This document shows, in pieces, positions 17,399 through 26,215 of a stretch of DNA of 64,000 nt. Within the stretch, counting starts at the first letter, position 1; the number at the start of each line of letters is the position of its first letter. Both the position numbers and the translations under genes were made by a program. The DNA lies in assembly GCA_017694795.1 (NCBI GenBank), contig JADIMM010000117.1, positions 1 to 64,000 on the forward strand, read 5' to 3'. A model generated the notes under the pieces. The model was not told the DNA's origin. It did not search any database and was given only the letters and a program-made list of their open reading frames with translations. Source of the stretch: Candidatus Gallitreponema excrementavium (GTDB taxonomy: Bacteria > Spirochaetota > Spirochaetia > Treponematales > Treponemataceae).

Positions 17399-19215
17399 TA
17401 TTCCCTTTCCCTGGCCTTTAATTGAAAGTCTATATTTTTTATCTCGGCCATTAAGTCCTCTATGGCCTTGGTATTTTCGTTACCGGTATTTAATTTCTTT
17501 ATTTCCTGGAGGAGTTTTCCCCGCTGTTTTTTTAAGCTGTTCTTTTTTACAAGATTAACCACGTCGTCTATTATTTTCGGAATCAAATCAGGATTACTAA
17601 ACTCCCCTCCTGCCGCAGCAAGTACCAAAGCGTCCGTCACTTCTTGTTTTTTGCAGTGGTTAAGAAGGCTGTTATATGATAAAGTATCCTCCCTATAACA
17701 TTCTTCCATCGCTATGAATAATTCCCTGGCATTATCATCCTCAAAGTCATCAGGTGACAACAAAGACCTGAGTTTTTCATAGTATGACAGATTAACCGCC
17801 ACCACAAGCAACCCCCTGAGCTCTGCCGTAATACCTGGGTTCCCGGATTTTTTCCTTACATTCCCACCATCCGTAACTGCACTGAAATTGAGCCGGGGAT
17901 TCCCGCCACCTTTAATGAACTTAAGAAAATCCTGATATAAAGCCTGGTAACTAACCGAAATACCCAGGGAAAGCTTTTCCAATGCCGTTTCTTTTTGCAC
18001 ACTGGACGGCAATGCCTGCACATATGGAAAGATAAATCTGCATAAATCCGCCTTTCCCTGCACCGTATCACAGGAATACATGCTCCCGCCCCTGTCCAGT
18101 AAATAATCGAAGTCGATTATAGCACTTTCAACACAGTTTTTCAATGATTCGGGACCAAAATTATTAAGAACTTCCGAAGGGTCTTTTCCCTGAGTCAAAC
18201 GTATAATTTTTACTTCAAAATCCAGGGTCCTGCACATTAAAATAGATTTATATGTGGCTTTTTGTCCCGCCCCGTCTGAATCAAATGACAACAAGATTGT
18301 ACCGGCAAAAGGACGCAGCAGTTTAATCTGCTCCAGAGTAAAAGCTGTGCCTAAGGGGGCAACTGCAATATTTATACCCGCCTGGTGGTAGGCAATTACA
18401 TCCATATAGCCTTCACACAGAATGACAGCCTTTTTTTCCCGGATACCGTTTATTGCAAGATGAAAAGCAAACAGGGTTTCTCCTTTCCGGTACTGAATCA
18501 TTTCACCGGAATTAAGATATTTTGGACTTTTTCCGACCCCCTCATCGATTATCCTTCCGCCAAAGGCAATTACATTTCCCCTCCTGTCCTGTATTGGAAA
18601 CATCAGCCTTCCTGAAAAAAAAGCAACATTGGGATATTTCTTTGAGAATAATCCTGATTTCTCCAAAAACTCGCTGCTGTAGCCTTTTTTGCGGAGGAAT
18701 TTAAACAACCAGTACCTGTCTCTAGGCGAAAATCCCAGGGAAAAAGTCTCTACCATCTCATCTGAAACCCCTCTTTCTTTCAGATATTCCAGTGCTTTTT
18801 TACCCTCATCCTTTTCATGAAGAATATACTTAAAACTCACTGCAACCCTTTTGTACAACTCCAAGAGAAGTTCTTTGGTATTGTCCTGCTTTTCCTGACT
18901 ATCCGGCTCAAACCCTGCTTCATAGTGTATCTCTATGCCGTTTTTCTTTGCAAGAAATTCCACAGCTTGGGGGAAAGAAAGTTTTTCCATTTCCATAAGG
19001 AAATTAAATACCCCCCCTCCTTTGCCGCAGCCAAAACAATAAAAAGCCTTTTTTTCAGGTATTACGTGGAATGAAGGGGTCTTTTCACCGTGAAAAGGAC
19101 AGCATCCCCACCAGTCACTACCCCTCTGTTCCAGCCGGACATACTCACCGACCAAAGAAACCATGTCCGTAGAAGATGCCACTGCGTCTATTGTTTCCCT
19201 CGAAATTCTGCTCAT
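17398..19215 (-). CDS. dnaG: DNA primase DnaG
   Basis: A 605-aa primase that makes RNA primers at the replication fork together with DnaB. The N-terminal CHC2 zinc finger ([11 protein letters not shown] ... [10 protein letters not shown], about residues 39-67), the TOPRIM domain with [12 protein letters not shown] and [12 protein letters not shown], and a C-terminal helicase-binding region are all present. It lies 5 bp after mltG and overlaps rpoD by one base, the classic dnaG-rpoD pairing. Confidence 0.96.
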   Translation of the reverse strand: MSRISRETIDAVASSTDMVSLVGEYVRLEQRGSDWWGCCPFHGEKTPSFHVIPEKKAFYCFGCGKGGGVFNFLMEMEKLSFPQAVEFLAKKNGIEIHYEAGFEPDSQEKQDNTKELLLELYKRVAVSFKYILHEKDEGKKALEYLKERGVSDEMVETFSLGFSPRDRYWLFKFLRKKGYSSEFLEKSGLFSKKYPNVAFFSGRLMFPIQDRRGNVIAFGGRIIDEGVGKSPKYLNSGEMIQYRKGETLFAFHLAINGIREKKAVILCEGYMDVIAYHQAGINIAVAPLGTAFTLEQIKLLRPFAGTILLSFDSDGAGQKATYKSILMCRTLDFEVKIIRLTQGKDPSEVLNNFGPESLKNCVESAIIDFDYLLDRGGSMYSCDTVQGKADLCRFIFPYVQALPSSVQKETALEKLSLGISVSYQALYQDFLKFIKGGGNPRLNFSAVTDGGNVRKKSGNPGITAELRGLLVVAVNLSYYEKLRSLLSPDDFEDDNARELFIAMEECYREDTLSYNSLLNHCKKQEVTDALVLAAAGGEFSNPDLIPKIIDDVVNLVKKNSLKKQRGKLLQEIKKLNTGNENTKAIEDLMAEIKNIDFQLKARERE

Positions 19216-19220
19216 CCAAC

Positions 19221-20237
19221 CTACTTTTTTACCGAACGGTAAAATTCTTCCGAAGCATTATTATGCTCTGTCAGGCTTTTGGAAAAATGGTGTCTGCCTG
19301 TATCAACATCAACCAACCTGAAGTACAAAAAATCATTGTCATCAGGATTAAGCGCCGCCGAAAGGGCTACTTTTCCCGGATTTGAAACAGGTCCAGGAGG
19401 AAGCCCCCAGTTGACATAGGTGTTATAAGGGTTGTCGATTTCTATATCATCATAAGTCAGGAAATTCGGGTGCGGCTTATTAAAGATTTCAGTAATTATA
19501 TATTCCACTGTAGCACATGACTGAAGCCTCATATTAATTTCAAGCCGGTTATGGAAAACGCCGGAAATTACGGGAGCTTCTTCCGGAATCTGGTATTCCC
19601 TCTCTATTATCGAGGCAAGAATCACTGTTTCCTTAAGTTTGTCTGCATTACCGGCAACAGAAGAATCTATTTCATTAAGAACATTGAAAAATTCACCTAC
19701 CATCATGGAAACAACATCATAAGAATCCATGAATTTATAAAAATTATATGTTTCTGGAAACAGGAAACCCTCCGCAGAATCCATCGGTATACCTAAACCC
19801 TTTAAAAAATCAGAATCCTTAATACATTCATAAAATTCTTCTGTGTCAGAAATAACTTCATTTTCTTTTAAAATAAGGGCCGTTTTGCGGGCTGTCAGCC
19901 CTTCGGGAATTGTCACTGTCACGATTTCCTGTAGCCCTTCCGTAAGGACTGTAAAAACTTCCTTAGCCGGAACAGGTGTCTTGAAAAAATAATTTCCAGC
20001 CTTAACATTTTTGCCTGATAACCTTACAAGAAAGTAGAAAAAACCGGAATTCCGGATTAAACCGGACTCTTCCAGCCGGTTACCTACAGCCAAGGCTGTT
20101 TCCCCTTTTTCCACCCGGAATCTTACACCGGATTTGAATGCAGGAGGCGGTGAATTCAAAAAAGCGAGAATGCCGGCAACCACAATAAAAAGGAAAACTA
20201 TAATTGAGAGTACAACGGCAATTTTACTTGTTTTCAT
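19221..20237 (-). CDS. mltG: Endolytic murein transglycosylase MltG (YceG-like)
   Basis: A 338-aa membrane-anchored lytic transglycosylase that cuts nascent glycan strands. A single N-terminal helix (about residues 7-27) is followed by a LysM-like segment and the YceG catalytic domain with the catalytic glutamate in ASIIEREYQ, the LQSCATVEY motif and NWGLPPGPVSNPG. The ATG at 20237 has AGGAG at 10 bp. The upstream 63-aa gene ends 14 bp inside it. Confidence 0.93.
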   Translation of the reverse strand: MKTSKIAVVLSIIVFLFIVVAGILAFLNSPPPAFKSGVRFRVEKGETALAVGNRLEESGLIRNSGFFYFLVRLSGKNVKAGNYFFKTPVPAKEVFTVLTEGLQEIVTVTIPEGLTARKTALILKENEVISDTEEFYECIKDSDFLKGLGIPMDSAEGFLFPETYNFYKFMDSYDVVSMMVGEFFNVLNEIDSSVAGNADKLKETVILASIIEREYQIPEEAPVISGVFHNRLEINMRLQSCATVEYIITEIFNKPHPNFLTYDDIEIDNPYNTYVNWGLPPGPVSNPGKVALSAALNPDDNDFLYFRLVDVDTGRHHFSKSLTEHNNASEEFYRSVKK

Positions 20238-20415
20238 CTGAAAAAAACTCCTGGGCTTCATGGATTGTAAGGTAACCTGTAACTTTACCTTCCAACAGCT
20301 TATAAAGCCGTTTTAAATTATCAGACATGGAATTGTATTCTTTCCTCATAGTCTTAATCAATTCCATACATTGAATCAGACTAATTTCCACATTGATGAT
20401 TTCATTATTATTCAT
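20224..20415 (-). CDS. Small helical protein, 63 aa, coupled to neighbours
   Basis: A 63-residue acidic/helical ORF between the MBL hydrolase and mltG. Its ATG overlaps the hydrolase stop in an ATGA junction, with GAGGTGG upstream, and its 3' end overlaps mltG by 14 bp. This organisation strongly supports translation. Sequence suggests two helices with a short linker and no membrane segment or cysteine motif. No family recognised. Confidence 0.6.
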   Translation of the reverse strand: MNNNEIINVEISLIQCMELIKTMRKEYNSMSDNLKRLYKLLEGKVTGYLTIHEAQEFFSDENK

Positions 20416-21377
20416 ATGTCCACCTCTGCATTTTCCACTGCAAGAATAACTTGTAAATTCTTATTTTCAGTTTCAAGATACCAGCGGGCAGACTGCAAAA
20501 TACCGTATAACTTGGAATCAGAGTACATAGGTTCATGATGAAAAAGAATAAGCTTTTTTATCCCCCAATTCAAAGTAAAATCCACTGCCGAAGAGAAAGA
20601 GGAATGCCCCCAGTTTACTTTCTCCCTGGCTTCAGGTTCTGTATACTGGGCATCGAGAAGGATTGTGCCAACACCTCTGTAGAACCTGGAATTTTCTTCA
20701 GTATTGGAAAAATTTTCCCCTATAAGTTCCGTATCCGTTGAATAAATGAATGAGCTGCTGCCATCGTCCACTTTGTAGGCAGTACAGCCTCCCGGATGAT
20801 GAACCTCTTTATTTGTGATTTTCAGATTCCCCAAAACTACATCCTGGTCTTTTGAAAGAACATGAAAATAAGTCTTTGGCGAAAACCCCCTGTCACCGGA
20901 CATACTTACAGGAAAATAAGGTTCCTCCATCTGGCCTTCCAGAATTTCCTTCATTTCTTTCCTGGTGCTGTAAAAATGAATGACGTTTCCTGAATTATAT
21001 CCCGGTGTAAAAAAAGGCAACCCATGGATGTGATCCCAATGGAAATGTGAAATAAAAATGTGGAATACATTACCTGAGGGATTAAGCCTGAAATTCAAAC
21101 TCCTGCCAAACTCAACAATTCCACTCCCTGCATCAAACAATATATACTCATTCTTTTTGTTAAGCAGATCGTCCTTTAACTCGACACAGGGAGTATTTCC
21201 GCCTACATAACCGAAAAGACTTGAAGGAAGTGAGGCCAGAAATTTCTCCCTTGTTGTTTCACTTTCCAAATCACATGGTTTTACCCTTTGGAGGACAGCC
21301 GAAATTTTACTTTTTAACTGGAAATCACTAAGCGGCGTCGGAAACGAACCTCTCACTCCCCAAAACAAAACTTTCAT
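20412..21377 (-). CDS. Metallo-beta-lactamase-fold hydrolase
   Basis: A 321-aa cytoplasmic MBL-fold protein. Metal-binding motif HFHWDHIHG (HxHxDH) is at about residue 125, with later ligand candidates in EVHHPGG, STDTE and LFHHEP. The GVRGSFPTP start resembles the PhnP / MBL-fold group that hydrolyses cyclic phosphodiesters, but the substrate is not determinable. It has GGAGG before the ATG and overlaps the downstream 63-aa gene by 4 bp. Confidence 0.85.
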   Translation of the reverse strand: MKVLFWGVRGSFPTPLSDFQLKSKISAVLQRVKPCDLESETTREKFLASLPSSLFGYVGGNTPCVELKDDLLNKKNEYILFDAGSGIVEFGRSLNFRLNPSGNVFHIFISHFHWDHIHGLPFFTPGYNSGNVIHFYSTRKEMKEILEGQMEEPYFPVSMSGDRGFSPKTYFHVLSKDQDVVLGNLKITNKEVHHPGGCTAYKVDDGSSSFIYSTDTELIGENFSNTEENSRFYRGVGTILLDAQYTEPEAREKVNWGHSSFSSAVDFTLNWGIKKLILFHHEPMYSDSKLYGILQSARWYLETENKNLQVILAVENAEVDI

Positions 21378-21399
21378 ACCTGTAATCCTCCACCAGGAT

Positions 21400-21858
21400 T
21401 CAATTCATCCCACCTGTTTTTCTGGATATATAGGGATTATGTTTTCTCTGTTCCAAAACCGACTCTATCTCTTCCCTGGTATGAAGTCTGCCGCAATTGA
21501 TTCCGGGGCAATCTTCTGCCAAAGCCTGCCAGGACTTTTCCCCAATAGAAAGTACAGAAGCCCAAAAAGGGTATGAACTGCATTGGAAAGGTCTGGCAGG
21601 ATATATGACACAACCCTTTCCCGCTTCCCAGAAAATACAATCGTTATTTGACTTTTCAATCAAACTTAAAACTTCAACACCACCTTTGGGAACCCACCGG
21701 CAATAGCGTTCTGTAAAAAATTCCGGCGAAACTTTCATGAAAGTACATATACTCTCCAAATCCCTCCGGGACAGATACACAAAACCCGGAGCTCCCCGGC
21801 AACAGCCGGAACACTGCCGGCAGGAAAACCTGAGACCATCGGAATAAAAGGGTTCCAC
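21400..21858 (-). CDS. YkgJ-family cysteine-cluster protein
   Basis: A 152-aa protein with the YkgJ-type cysteine pattern: SCRQCSGCCRG near the N-terminus, and later CIFWEAGKGC and PFQCSSYPFW, expected to bind zinc or an iron-sulphur cluster. I chose GTG at 21858 (VEPFYSDG) because AGGAG lies 8-9 bp upstream; the longer frame runs back through a terminator and into tRNA-Tyr. Function of the family is unknown. Confidence 0.82.
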   Translation of the reverse strand: MEPFYSDGLRFSCRQCSGCCRGAPGFVYLSRRDLESICTFMKVSPEFFTERYCRWVPKGGVEVLSLIEKSNNDCIFWEAGKGCVIYPARPFQCSSYPFWASVLSIGEKSWQALAEDCPGINCGRLHTREEIESVLEQRKHNPYISRKTGGMN

Positions 21859-21880
21859 GGCTAAAATCTCCTGGATAAAG

Positions 21881-21912
21881 AAAAAAAAAGCCTTCCTTAG
21901 AGCAAAGAAGGC
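21881..21912 (-). terminator. Terminator of tRNA-Thr/tRNA-Tyr unit
   Basis: GCCTTC (21890-21895) pairs with GAAGGC (21907-21912), and the minus-strand transcript continues into nine Ts (complement of 21881-21889). It is 3 bp from the end of tRNA-Tyr. Confidence 0.85.
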
Positions 21913-21915
21913 ATA

Positions 21916-21997
21916 TGGGGAGAGAAGGATTCGAACCTTCGAAGGCGGAGCCAACAGATTTACAGTCTGCCCCCTTTGACCGCTCGGGAATCTCCCC
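21916..21997 (-). tRNA. tRNA-Tyr (anticodon GUA)
   Basis: An 82-nt class II tRNA. The acceptor GGGGAGA (21991-21997) pairs with TCTCCCC at the 3' end; anticodon GTA sits in the loop between CAGA and TCTG; a long variable arm and TTCGAATC T-loop are present. It is the second gene of a two-tRNA unit, 7 nt behind tRNA-Thr. Confidence 0.95.
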
Positions 21998-22004
21998 TGT
22001 TAAA

Positions 22005-22078
22005 AGCCAACTCAGGGATTCGAACCCTGGACCCCGAGATTACAAATCACGTGCTCTGGCCAGCTGAGCTAAATTGGC
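22005..22078 (-). tRNA. tRNA-Thr (anticodon UGU)
   Basis: A 74-nt tRNA with acceptor GCCAATT pairing with AGTTGGC (one G-U), D-arm GCTC/GAGC, anticodon TGT in loop TTTGTAA and T-loop TTCGAAT. The anticodon stem CGTGA/TCTCG contains a T-T mismatch at position 29-41. Discriminator base is T. First gene of the unit. Confidence 0.92.
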
Positions 22079-22103
22079 ACAACGCTTAACAGCGCATAAC
22101 CGG

Positions 22104-22132
22104 AATATACATGAAATATTTTTTTTGGTCAA
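22104..22132 (-). promoter_or_regulatory. Sigma70-type promoter of the tRNA-Thr/Tyr unit
   Basis: On the minus strand TTGACC (22127-22132), a 17-bp spacer and TATATT (22104-22109), with transcription starting about 20 bp before the tRNA-Thr 5' end. Between this and glgA (22133-22353) I see no gene, only a CCCGTA/TACGGG hairpin at 22181-22199. Confidence 0.85.
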
Positions 22133-22353
22133 TAGTATACCGTCATTTTTTTTGGAGAACGACACCATAGATTGTTGAACCCCGTAAATAAAATACGGGA
22201 TGTACTTACCAAAATCAAATTCTTTTTTTCCATGCAACAAAAAATAAAAGCCCGGGAAAATTTTACAAAATACAGTTACCTCGGATGAAACGGCAAAACA
22301 GAACAGCCCTCCATAACCGGATTCACTCCTGCAGAAAAGCAGAAGAAATACAA

Positions 22354-22376
22354 AGGCTGAAAAAAAATCTCAGCCT
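22354..22376 (-). terminator. Probable terminator of aroH-glgA operon
   Basis: AGGCTGA (22354-22360) and TCAGCCT (22370-22376) form a 7-bp stem just after the glgA stop. The following T-tract on the minus strand is short and interrupted, so strength is uncertain. Confidence 0.55.
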
Positions 22377-22379
22377 GTT

Positions 22380-23993
22380 TTACCTGTATGTTTTATGAAG
22401 ATCAGAAACTGAAGTTTCACCTCTTTTTTTTAGTATTTCTGAATAATACGGAAGGTAACAATCCGTAACAATTGTGTTCCAGGAATATTCCTCAAAAACC
22501 TCTATAGAGGAATATTTCATCATTTTTTTTACATCTTCCGGATTACCCTTCATCCATTTTGCACAAGACAACATTTTTCCGGCAAAACTTCTCCATGACT
22601 TATAATTTTTTACTAAAAAACCGGACTTGCCGTCCTTAATCTTATTCAACCCCCCGGAAGCGGAAGCAATAGGAATCGTGCCGTATATTTTACCGATCAG
22701 GTCTTCAAGCCCGCAAGGCTCAAACCTGCTGGGCAGAATCAGGAAGTCACCGGCAGCCAGAACCAGCCGGACAAAGCCCCTTTCGTATCCCTTAAAATAA
22801 ACAAACTTTCCAGGGAATTTTTCTGCCAGTTTTATATTTTCATTTTCAAGGGTGCTGTCCCCCTGTCCCACTATGATAAACCTGGCACCGGCATTTTTTC
22901 TTACAACGCCTGGGACTATTTTAATAAGATTATCGAGACCTTTTTGATAAGCTATCCGGCCATGGTAAACAAAATAAACAGAGTCCTGGCTTTTTTCCAT
23001 ACTGCCGAAACATTTTATACCTGAGGGAATCAAACTATCTCTTTCGGGGGAGGATATCAAATTCAAAAGATAATCACGGCATTTATATTTACCATCGAAA
23101 TCACTGTTTTGAGGGGAAAAAGAAAAAGGCAAGAGGGAAATTTCCTTGTTTCCGGGAACATATCTTGAATAATCAAGACCGTTTAATATCCCGGTCACGG
23201 CAACACGTTTTTTGAAAAAAAACTTTGAAATTTCCCTGGAATATGGATTGTGACGTTTTCTCAGTTCTTTACCGTACCATGGAGAAACAGTGGAAAAATT
23301 ACAGTAAGGTATTGAAACCAGGTACGGGTACACAACATCCTTTACTGAACCTTTTTTTATTACTTCCTCCGGAAGGCCTGTCAGAACCGTTGCCTTTTCC
23401 ACCCCCTTAACCGTATGAAGATACCCGGGCCCCGCATTATGAATTGTCACTATAAAGGAACACTTTTCCTCTCCTGGATTTTTATCATAATGAAACAAAG
23501 CCGGAATAAAAGCCGTGCAACCGTCATGACACTGGATTATATCAGGCCTTTCACCACTGAGATTTTGGTAGAGAACCACTGCCTTTTGGTGGATTACATC
23601 AACAAGGGCTTCATCCTTAAACCCCGTCCCCCTGATATTTTCGGGATTCTGCAATTCATCTTCTTCGGTATAAGTATACACCCCGTTTTTTTCTAAAAAA
23701 ACCTCTGAATCAACAAGAATTATTTCCACCGAATTTATAATCTTTTTGTAGAACCCGGTTTTGTATTTTTCTCCTCCGGACTCTATCTCCCCCGAAAACA
23801 AATACCGTATATCATTAAGAGCATTGAGACTTTTCATGAAACCATAAAAAGGAATCACTACAGACACCTTGATACCTTTTGATGCCAAAACCTCGCTTAA
23901 TGAACAAACGACATTTTTTACTCCACCGGCTTCTGCAAGGCCCGCATATTCCCTTGTTATCTGCCACACACAACGGGGTGTAACCAAACTCAT
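22380..23993 (-). CDS. glgA: Glycogen/starch synthase (GT5 family)
   Basis: A 537-aa glycosyltransferase that extends alpha-1,4-glucan from ADP-glucose (or UDP-glucose). The N-terminal GT5 domain shows YAGLAEAGGVKNVV in place of the usual K-x-GG-L nucleotide loop, and QCHDGCTAFIPAL. The C-terminal Rossmann domain shows VYHGRIAYQKGLDNLIKI and the acceptor/nucleotide motif SRFEPCGLEDLIGKIYGT. It starts 1 bp after the aroH stop, with GGAAAGTG as a ribosome site, so it is co-transcribed with aroH. No other glycogen genes are in the window. Confidence 0.88.
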   Translation of the reverse strand: MSLVTPRCVWQITREYAGLAEAGGVKNVVCSLSEVLASKGIKVSVVIPFYGFMKSLNALNDIRYLFSGEIESGGEKYKTGFYKKIINSVEIILVDSEVFLEKNGVYTYTEEDELQNPENIRGTGFKDEALVDVIHQKAVVLYQNLSGERPDIIQCHDGCTAFIPALFHYDKNPGEEKCSFIVTIHNAGPGYLHTVKGVEKATVLTGLPEEVIKKGSVKDVVYPYLVSIPYCNFSTVSPWYGKELRKRHNPYSREISKFFFKKRVAVTGILNGLDYSRYVPGNKEISLLPFSFSPQNSDFDGKYKCRDYLLNLISSPERDSLIPSGIKCFGSMEKSQDSVYFVYHGRIAYQKGLDNLIKIVPGVVRKNAGARFIIVGQGDSTLENENIKLAEKFPGKFVYFKGYERGFVRLVLAAGDFLILPSRFEPCGLEDLIGKIYGTIPIASASGGLNKIKDGKSGFLVKNYKSWRSFAGKMLSCAKWMKGNPEDVKKMMKYSSIEVFEEYSWNTIVTDCYLPYYSEILKKRGETSVSDLHKTYR

Positions 23994-23994
23994 A

Positions 23995-24375
23995 TCACTT
24001 TCCGGAAAGATCTGGCCGGAGAACCTCTGCCCCGTTCATATAAACAGGGGTGACTGTGTTTTTTTTCAGCCAGCTTTCATCTGCATTCCAAGTAATCAAA
24101 ACCCTTATCACTTTCGGAAGCATACCGTCGATATAGGCTTCCTGGCAACAAAACAAGGGAACCCTTGTACAAAAACCCTTCAACCTGAGAGCCTTTGCCG
24201 GATTACAGACATTTAAATCGGGGGTTAATGTAAAAACAACAGAAACTATCCTGTCTTCCTGAATTCCATTTTTGGACAACAGAACGGAATAAAGCCCGGC
24301 TGTATTCTCGATAATAGATTCTTCGGTGTTTTCACTGCACACTGCCCCCCGGACAGCAGAAGTTATAAATCCCAT
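23995..24375 (-). CDS. aroH: Chorismate mutase, AroH class
   Basis: A 126-aa AroH-type (trimeric, pseudo-alpha/beta barrel) chorismate mutase converting chorismate to prephenate. The alignment from memory to the Bacillus subtilis enzyme is clear: FITSAVRGA near the N-terminus (catalytic Arg), LTPDLNVCNPAKALR, CCQEAYIDGMLPKVIRVLI with the catalytic Glu and Arg, and VLRPDLS at the end. The ATG at 24375 is chosen because the family begins here and the -10 box ends 7 bp upstream. There is no Shine-Dalgarno, so the mRNA is predicted leaderless. Pairing with glgA is unusual. Confidence 0.85.
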   Translation of the reverse strand: MGFITSAVRGAVCSENTEESIIENTAGLYSVLLSKNGIQEDRIVSVVFTLTPDLNVCNPAKALRLKGFCTRVPLFCCQEAYIDGMLPKVIRVLITWNADESWLKKNTVTPVYMNGAEVLRPDLSGK

Positions 24376-24382
24376 ACAGAAT

Positions 24383-24412
24383 ATCATACAAAGCAAGTAA
24401 AAAAATTGTCAA
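24383..24412 (-). promoter_or_regulatory. Strong promoter of aroH-glgA (leaderless geometry)
   Basis: On the minus strand a perfect TTGACA (24407-24412), an 18-bp spacer and TATGAT (24383-24388), then 7 bp to the aroH ATG at 24375. Start of transcription should coincide with the ATG. Confidence 0.85.
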
Positions 24413-24826
24413 TCAAAACTTTACAAGGTCTGGTACTGATTTGTGGTAAAGAAAAACATTCTTTACCGCAACCGGGTAAATTCACTTATCCAATAATAAA
24501 ATTGGAAACACATTTTATTAACCAGATACATTTATCCATAAGTTAAAAAGTACATATGGATAAATATAAAAACTATAAAAAAAAAGCAGAAACCTGTAAC
24601 ACGCTGTTTTTTTATTAACATTCTTTTGGAATCAACGGGGAAAATGTCTGTTCCTTTTACTAATAACCCGGAAAAAACGGAGGCCGTTAATCTAATCAAC
24701 CGGTAAAAGAAACGGCATAGGATTATAAAACAGAATTATAAATCAGTAATATCAGAAGAATCAGAATTGGTTTATCCGCCCCTACAAGGGGCAAAGGACA
24801 TTTTAAGCAGTCAAGCAGAATAAAAT
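24413..24826. other. Intergenic region with inverted repeats, no gene
   Basis: No convincing coding frame. It contains GGTAAAGA/TCTTTACC (24445-24467), a 10-bp perfect inverted repeat TTTATCCATA/TATGGATAAA (24531-24564, 14-nt loop) and GCCCC/GGGGC (24778-24792). None has a convincing T-tract. They could be operators or remnants of an RNA; I cannot decide. Confidence 0.5.
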
Positions 24827-25174
24827 CTAAACACCGACGGATCCTGAGGCAAAAACCACGATTCCGGAAGCCAGAACTGTTACAAAAGCGGAAACCACCA
24901 GGGAAACAAATGTAAAAATTGTCCGCAAAACGATGCCGGTATTTATTGACCTGAAAATGGAAAATAAAAGCAGAAAAAAAAGACAGGCGCTCAGTAAAAA
25001 ACAGGCAAGGGAAATTCCGGCAACCACCTTCAAAAGGTTATTCTGGGTCATATCCAAAAAACCCTGGAAATTGCCATAGCCGTAAAGAATTATAAAAAAA
25101 AACAGTACAAGATACACAGCTTTAAGTAATTTTGAGAAAAGGACAACTGGTTTTGAATATGCTTTTATATCCAT
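24827..25174 (-). CDS. Small integral membrane protein, unknown
   Basis: A 115-aa protein with three hydrophobic helices (roughly residues 15-35, 48-72 and 83-110). I start it at ATG 25174 (MDIKAYSK); the frame is open further up but that part is cysteine-rich and unlike a protein N-terminus. A weak AAAGAG precedes the ATG. A TTGTTT -17- TACAAA promoter ending 5 bp before the ATG is possible. No family recognised. Confidence 0.55.
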   Translation of the reverse strand: MDIKAYSKPVVLFSKLLKAVYLVLFFFIILYGYGNFQGFLDMTQNNLLKVVAGISLACFLLSACLFFLLLFSIFRSINTGIVLRTIFTFVSLVVSAFVTVLASGIVVFASGSVGV

Positions 25175-25330
25175 AACTCTTTGTAACTTAAATTCTAAAA
25201 TTAAACAATACGGACAGCGTTTACCCCGGCTTAAGCAGTTAAATAACACAAACAAAAGGTATATTCAAATATTTTTTATTGCATTTTATTAAAATTGACA
25301 ATAAAGTAAAGCAAGGAGGTTTTGTTCCCC

Positions 25331-26215
25331 ATGAAAAAATTTTTTGTGAGTTTTTTTATAATTTTAATTTTTTGCGGAGTATGTTTTTTTATCGGTTTTG
25401 TCCAGTTTCACATTCCGCAAGGAAATTACGGAGTCATGGTATCCAAAACCAGCGGATGGGATAAGGATGTTATTACCCCCGGAAAACCCGTTTGGAAATG
25501 GGAAAAACTATTACCGACAAACGCAATCGTTTACAACTTTTCCGTCGCCCCCCACTCAAAAACGTATAAATACCAGGGAAATCTTCCTTCCGGCGAACTT
25601 TACAGCATGCTTTTGGAGGGAACCCCTGACTTTAAATATGAAGTTGAAATAATGATTACCGGTACAATAAAGCCGGAGTTACTCCCGTCAATAGTTTCAG
25701 GCAACAATATAACAACCCAACCGCAACTTGATGAATATATTGACACAAGGCTCCAGCTTGCAGGACAAAAATACATTGCAGAACTCATAGATGAAGGAAT
25801 TAAAACCTCAAACACAAACAACGGTGCATCCGGCATTCTTTCCCAGAAATTCCTCCTCAGCCAAAGCGAGTCTTTTATTAAGAATGGATTTTATGATTTG
25901 GAAATACAGGATTTAACTGTCAATAAACTGGAATTTCCCGATTTCGACCTTTACAACACAGGGAAAACTGCCTACCTGAATTACCAGAAACAGAAACAGG
26001 ATATAATAAATAATTCAGCAGAACTTAATGCCGGGTATGCAGCCGAAGAATGGATAGAAATCCAAAGATTTGCAGAATGGGGAAAAGTACTTTCTGATTA
26101 CCCTATTCTCATACAATTTCTTGCTGTGGCAAAAGGAGATACAGAAGCAGCATTTAAGGCTATGGAAAGTCTTTCAGAAAAAAAGACCGGAACAGAAACT
26201 GTAAACAGTAACTAA
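25331..26215 (+). CDS. Membrane-anchored SPFH/band-7-like protein
   Basis: A 294-aa protein with an N-terminal membrane helix (residues 3-22) followed by a FHIPQGNYGVMVSKTSG segment typical of SPFH domains (GxxGVxxxxG, then a PGK/PGL turn). The C-terminal half is helical. It has no other recognised motif. AGGAGG lies 11 bp before the ATG at 25331; a TTG at 25322 is in frame but too close to that site. The stop overlaps the convergent thiamine pyrophosphokinase gene by 4 bp. The SPFH assignment is tentative. Confidence 0.6.
   Translation: MKKFFVSFFIILIFCGVCFFIGFVQFHIPQGNYGVMVSKTSGWDKDVITPGKPVWKWEKLLPTNAIVYNFSVAPHSKTYKYQGNLPSGELYSMLLEGTPDFKYEVEIMITGTIKPELLPSIVSGNNITTQPQLDEYIDTRLQLAGQKYIAELIDEGIKTSNTNNGASGILSQKFLLSQSESFIKNGFYDLEIQDLTVNKLEFPDFDLYNTGKTAYLNYQKQKQDIINNSAELNAGYAAEEWIEIQRFAEWGKVLSDYPILIQFLAVAKGDTEAAFKAMESLSEKKTGTETVNSN

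Noticed and set aside
22040-22240. 66-aa frame ending in the tRNA-Thr region, minus strand
   Set aside because: It lies over the tRNA-Thr gene and its promoter; composition is unlike a protein and no ribosome site exists.
24644-24706. 20-codon ORF with a GGGG upstream, plus strand
   Set aside because: Too short and without promoter or conservation evidence to separate it from chance.
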